DNA of 64,000 bases from Ophioderma brevispina. Lineage: Eukaryota; Echinodermata; Ophiuroidea; Amphilepidida; Ophiodermatidae. The stretch's first letter is position 1, and each line of letters starts with the position of its first letter. The notes under the pieces were generated by a model. That model was not told the origin of the DNA. It saw nothing but the letters and a program-made list of their open reading frames with translations, and ran no database searches. The stretch is taken from contig JAMKCH010001606.1 of NCBI GenBank assembly GCA_023653785.1, positions 1 through 64,000 on the forward strand, written 5' to 3'. Positions 58,772 to 64,000 of the stretch are shown here, piece by piece. A program made the position numbers and the translations under genes.

Positions 58772-59170
58772 TGACCCTTGACCTAATCAATATTGAATGT
58801 TCCCGAATCGGTACATAATCCAAGTTATTGAGCTATTGGACTTTTACTTTCAAATGAAGCCAATTTGAGGTTTTCAGCCTATTTTATAACATGACCTTTG
58901 ACCTGTATTGCAACCTTTGACCTTGGTATGCGATCCTTGACTCATTATCATATGACGGTAGCAGGGATCTATGATCCAAGTTCTGTAGTATTATAATAGG
59001 CGTCCAAGGGGCATCTATTGACCCTATTTCTTGTAACACTTGAACTTTCAGTTTTCAAATGAGAAACTTTCCAAAAACATGGAAAAATGGTCATACAGTC
59101 ATACGGTCAGACAGAACCCAGGACTGGTAGGGGTCACCTCTTGCATTCTTGCAGGCAAACACAAAGGTGA
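58772..59170 (+). repeat. DR1-bearing dispersed repeat (family C), right part
   Basis: This contains a perfect TGACCTTTGACCT at 58892-58904, and CAACCTTTGACCTTGG and CATATGACGGTAGCAGGG phrases. It is the likely continuation of 57680-57869 beyond the LINE. Confidence 0.65.
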
Positions 59171-60654
59171 CACAACACCAAAAACCAAATTAACCATTGT
59201 TAGCAGAAAGTATTATTTGTCTAGGTATCTATTTGCTGCACATAAAACCTGTTAATCATCCATTGAAGGTACCAAACATCAGTCTCGCAGGTCAACGTAA
59301 TGCATATGCTACAGATGGAGAGGGACATGATGTCGCACTTTGTCGTTTCCTTGTAATTCACATAAACAGGGATTATGACGATAGGTGATCTTTAGTGTCC
59401 ACCATAGGGACCAACCAATGAACCATGATGAGTGAAGATGCTTGGCTTCTCTGCTAAGTATTCATATTGGATGCAACTGAAAACTCATATTTCAACAAGG
59501 TGTTACTGACAGAGAGTGCCCATGTTTTGGATTTGCAGTCATCTTGAGGTGGAGTGAAATTTTATCATACCATCCAGTAGATCCCTCGATTTTCGTTGGA
59601 TAATTCGCCTCAATTTACTGACTAGATCTTTCCCGTATCCTGCCTTAGAGGCGTCTTCAACGTCCATATCAGTCAGTTAGGAACTGGGCATGCGTGACCA
59701 TGCATCATGACAAAAATCCCGAAAAATTCGGGTTTCATTTTTGATGCAAAACTGCTCTAAGTTGGCAATTTTTAGATTGTTGACGAGTTGAACAAGATTT
59801 CAGCATTAATCGCTCTCACATACACTAAAAGACTTTAAAATAATCAAAATTTTGTTGTGAATCAGAAAAAGATGATTTTTAGGGCTGTTTATTTTCAAAT
59901 ATTTCTGTCGCTGAAATTCGTCACCCTTGCACTCATATAAAACAATAGGCCAACAGTTATGTAATTGAGGTATGTATGTTTCATGTACTCACCCTTAGCA
60001 TTTTCTCAGGCCTATGTTCTGTGTTATTTTGTTTGCTGTGGTATGATAAAATGTTATTAGTGAGAGTGAGGTGAAAGGATTCTATCTAGTCTTGGATTCT
60101 GTATCTGGGCTCGGGCTGCGTCCTCGCACGATACGAATCCTAACTAGTTAATCCGTATTCACCCCAAAAAAAACAAAAAATCACCCTAAACAACTAATAG
60201 AACCTGCTTTGCACCTGGACCATGTTCTATACGTTCAGGTGCGTGTATTGTTTGACCATTAAGTGGCGGCTAATTCGAAACACGGCACTCTCTATAGATT
60301 CAAGCGGTTACTGGAAACCAACTCACACTTATTTAGAGGTGAGGGGGAGGGACAATTTTCAGCATTAGTCTGCAATTCATAATATAATAAGAAAAATAAT
60401 TACAACACAAACTGGTATATCTTAGATATAAAGTAAATCACCCTCGGATCTAATCTTTGACAAACTTGTCTAAATTACAATCTCATTCGAAAGAAACGAG
60501 GTAGCCAATGCATTGTTGTACAGCATTGTAACCAGTATGGATTACATCAGGAACAGATGATGATTTTTAAACATCCAATGCCATATTTCATTTCATGATA
60601 CCCTATCACGTTCCTATTTTACATATATTAGAATACACTAGAATGTCGCGGTTT
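59171..60654. other. Non-coding stretch, no gene recognised
   Basis: Only short frames are present. The missing 5' KIF6 exons (P-loop GQTGSGKT region) were searched for by eye on the minus strand from 57.2 kb to the window end and not seen. Confidence 0.4.
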
Positions 60655-60960
60655 CGGCTTCGCGTGCCATATTCAAAGAATATAGCTGTGGGCGCTCCAT
60701 GACCTTTGACCCTGGCGCATGACCTTTGACCTCATCAACATATGAGGGACCGCACGGTGCACCTATGCACCAAGTTTGGTTCATTTGAAACTTCAAGTTT
60801 TCAATTTAGCTCAATTCATTTTTAGCCTCTTTCAAGTTGACCTCACATGACTTGACCTTGGCAGTGAATTTTGACTCATCACAAATGAGGGATCCATATT
60901 GCACCTATTACTCAAGATTGGTTCCAATTGAGTTAAACTTTCAGTTGAGGTCAATTTGAA
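60655..60960 (+). repeat. DR1-bearing dispersed repeat (family C)
   Basis: ATGACCTTTGACCCTGG and a perfect TGACCTTTGACCT (60720-60732) are followed by CATCAACATATGAGGGACC. A second half-unit (CTCACATGACTTGACCTTGG) has lost bases relative to its counterpart at 62431-62452. Confidence 0.75.
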
Positions 60961-62403
60961 AAAAAAAACTTATAATTTATGACACACACATCCACACATA
61001 CAATTTGCCACAACGCATTAGGGGATTGCCATAAGTGTCCGCAGGCCCGTATGCCCAGGGGTGCAGGTAGCACCCCAATTCCACCAAAGGGGCAAAGGTC
61101 TACTTTGCCTGATTTTATGATAAAAAAGGTCAAAGTCCACTTTTGGTGATTATAAAATGATTCAAAAAGTCCAAGAAAAATAAGCATTTTAGCTGGGTCT
61201 TAGGTCACTTTACCAAAAAGGATCCCTTTTTCAAAAAAGGTCCACTGTTTGAAGTCCAGCACCCCCCAATAAATCCTACGTACGGCCCTGTGGTCGCGGC
61301 CCACAAAAAGTGTTTAGGGGTAACGGGTAGCAAAACCTTATAAATCATCCCACAAATGCTTAAAAAAAAAAAGTGGTTGTTTGAGTAAAACAAAACAAAC
61401 CCCATTCAAATAGGACATGCTGGTGAAAGAACACTATTTTAGGCTCACATCACCTCAATACACGGTAATTTCCTAATCATAGCCTATTATAAGATTTTAA
61501 GTATATTCTGGGTCAATGTTGACTAGACTCCCATTCAGGTCTGTCAACACTAATCATAAAATGCAATTAGAAGTTATGATGACACAAACATAATCTGACA
61601 TATATAATTATTTAGAACACTATGTACTTGGATACTGAGGTCATTGTCGAGGATATCTGGAATAATGTCTGGGGATGTCTGACGACAATGTACTTGCACA
61701 CATTAGGCTTATTAGTTGCCATAATCGGACAGGCAACCTAAACTGGAACTCTACCAAAGTGTAAGATCTGATGTCCAGCAAATGGTCTGCAGTCCCCGTG
61801 TCACAATTCCTTTTCTGAAATAGTTGTCTACATACTCCCGTGTTGAGTTGCTGCATGCAACTCGCATCTATGTATTTCCTTGCGCATTGTCATGGTTTTT
61901 TTTTTTCTGTCAGGAATGCGGGCGTAGCCTTGATGCAGAGAAAAGGAATTATGACGGAGAATATACACAAGTACCAACCACTCTGGCACATAATGTAGCA
62001 ACCCATATTTTGAGTGTGATAAGACAATTGCCAATGTATACACACCCCATTAAGTTCGTCAGAATCAAGACCTCACTTGTCCCTGGTCTGAGCGGGGTCA
62101 AAGTCTGCCCCTCCCTATACGTGATCAGCAACAAGCTTATTTTGAAGTGTTGAAGCCTTGCTGTGAATAACAGGAACAGACAACCAGACTGTTGTGATTA
62201 TCTGTGAGAAGGCCTCTGCTTTTTGTAACACTGGGTTCCTTTCACCACAGGCAAAAAACAGGAACAGCCAACAGCTGTTGTTTTCCCCAAACAAGATCCT
62301 AAACTTGGGCATGTCCTTCAAGTGCAGAGGAATCGGCTTCCATATGATAATACTCATGGTAATGTTTTAACTTTGAACCCTAAGCTGTGCTCTTTATGAA
62401 GTT
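60816..62403 (+). repeat. Tandem duplication, copy 1
   Basis: This matches 62404-64000 at an offset of about 1,602 bp. From about 61510 to 62400 I saw no differences. From 60816 to about 61440 the copies differ by many one- to few-base indels, mostly losses or gains in short runs. No recognisable gene is inside. Short frames (for example 109 codons at 61824-62153) occur identically in both copies. Confidence 0.9.
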
Positions 62404-64000
62404 TACATTTTTAGCCTATTTTCAAGTTGACCTCACATGACCTTTGACCTTGGCATGTGACTTTTGACCTCATCAACAAATGAGGGATCCCATATTGCAC
62501 CTATGACTCAAGTTTGATTCCAATTGAAGTTTAACTTTTCAGTTGAGGTCAATTTTAAAAAAAAACTTAATAATTTAGTGACACACACATCCACACATAC
62601 ACATGCACAACGCGTACGGGGATTGCTAAGTGGTCCTGCAGGCCCGTATGCAGGGGTGCGGTCGCATCCCCAAATTCCACCAAAGGGGCAAAAGGTCTAC
62701 TTTTTGCTTGATTTTATGATAAAAAGGTCAAAGTCCACTTTTTGGTGATAAAATGTTCAAAAAGTCCAAGAAAAATAACCATTTTAGCTGGGTTAGGTCC
62801 ACTTTTACCAAAAAAGGTCCCCTTTTTCAAAAAAGGTCCACTGTTTTGAAGTCCTGCACCCCCCAAAATAAATCCAACGTACGGCCCTGTGGTCCGCGGC
62901 CCACAAAAAGTGTATAGGGGTAAGGGTAGCAAAACCTTATAAATCATCCCACAAATGCTTAAAAACAGTGGTGTTTCTGAGTAAAACAAAACAAACCCCA
63001 TTCAAAAGATGGACATGCATGCTGGTGAAAGGACACTATTTTAGGCTCACATCACCTCAATACACTGTAATTTCCTAATCATAGCCTATTATAAGATTTT
63101 AAGTATCTTCTGGGTCAATGTTGACTAGACTCCCATTCAGGTCTGTCAACACTAATCATAAAATGCAATTAGAAGTTATGATGACACAAACATAATCTGA
63201 CATATATAATTATTTAGAACACTATGTACTTGGATACTGAGGTCATTGTCGAGGATATCTGGAATAATGTCTGGGGATGTCTGACGACAATGTACTTGCA
63301 CACATTAGGCTTATTAGTTGCCATAATCGGACAGGCAACCTAAACTGGAACTCTACCAAAGTGTAAGATCTGATGTCCAGCAAATGGTCTGCAGTCCCCG
63401 TGTCACAATTCCTTTTCTGAAATAGTTGTCTACATACTCCCGTGTTGAGTTGCTGCATGCAACTCGCATCTATGTATTTCCTTGCGCATTGTCATGGTTT
63501 TTTTTTTTCTGTCAGGAATGCGGGCGTAGCCTTGATGCAGAGAAAAGGAATTATGACGGAGAATATACACAAGTACCAACCACTCTGGCACATAATGTAG
63601 CAACCCATATTTTGAGTGTGATAAGACAATTGCCAATGTATACACACCCCATTAAGTTCGTCAGAATCAAGACCTCACTTGTCCCTGGTCTGAGCGGGGT
63701 CAAAGTCTGCCCCTCCCTATACGTGATCAGCAACAAGCTTATTTTGAAGTGTTGAAGCCTTGCTGTGAATAACAGGAACAGACAACCAGACTGTTGTGAT
63801 TATCTGTGAGAAGGCCTCTGCTTTTTGTAACACTGGGTTCCTTTCACCACAGGCAAAAAACAGGAACAGCCAACAGCTGTTGTTTTCCCCAAACAAGATC
63901 CTAAACTTGGGCATGTCCTTCAAGTGCAGAGGAATCGGCTTCCATATGATAATACTCATGGTAATGTTTTAACTTTGAACCCTAAGCTGTGCTCTTTATG
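62404..64000 (+). repeat. Tandem duplication, copy 2 (runs to the window end)
   Basis: This is the second copy of 60816-62403. It includes a family C repeat with a perfect TGACCTTTGACCT (62438-62450) and the near-copy TGACTTTTGACCT (62458-62470). It is cut by the window edge, so further copies beyond it cannot be ruled out. Confidence 0.9.

Noticed and set aside
61824..63755. Identical 109-codon frames in the 61-64 kb duplication
   Set aside because: Identity comes from the recent or artefactual duplication and not from coding constraint; no domain was recognised.

Overview
The window is animal nuclear DNA: AT-rich, intron-containing, with consensus GT/AG splice sites, a eukaryotic tRNA gene, and a dense layer of DIRS-like, LINE, SINE-like, Tc1/mariner-like and hAT-like elements. 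There are no operons, ribosome binding sites or long bacterial-type ORFs. The repeat types, including DIRS elements and dispersed repeats rich in TGACCTTTGACCT, fit a marine invertebrate, perhaps a deuterostome. The species cannot be fixed from the sequence.

Layout. 1-2.4 kb: no gene seen. 2.4-9.0 kb: a decayed DIRS-type tyrosine-recombinase retrotransposon on the minus strand, with inverted terminal repeats and recognisable RT, RNase H and recombinase remnants. 11.0-12.1 kb: a two-copy higher-order array with a small inverted-repeat element inside each copy. 13.6-19.2 kb: a nested block in which copies of the same repeat family are broken by a TA-flanked transposon, a minus-strand LINE (itself hit by a hAT-like element) and a 77-bp hAT-like MITE. 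19.7 kb: an intact tRNA-Glu(CTC), minus strand. 21.6-22.6 kb: a second LINE remnant. 25.7-33.1 kb: a tRNA-like SINE head, a small tandem array with CRE-like and CCAAT motifs, and three foldback elements.

34.7-57.2 kb: the only protein gene recognised with confidence, a kinesin-6-like (KIF6) gene on the minus strand. Twelve exons were located, from mid motor domain to the C-terminus. Reading frames join across several introns at matching phases, but about half of the exons carry small indels although the splice sites are intact. This suggests draft-assembly error more than a dead gene. The first exons lie beyond the window or were not found, and at least one motor exon and one or more coiled-coil exons were not located. 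Its introns hold a degenerate higher-order satellite (39.7-41.5 kb), tandem repeats (42.1-43.1 kb), a very G-rich block (43.8-44.3 kb) and dispersed repeats.

57.2-64 kb: more DR1-bearing repeats, a 902-bp LINE fragment with a likely 13-bp target duplication, and a 1,602-bp tandem duplication running to the window end. The last ~890 bp of the two duplicated copies appear identical, while the first ~600 bp differ by many small indels, which looks like an assembly artefact. Apart from KIF6 and the tRNA, the window is essentially repeat and unassigned non-coding DNA.
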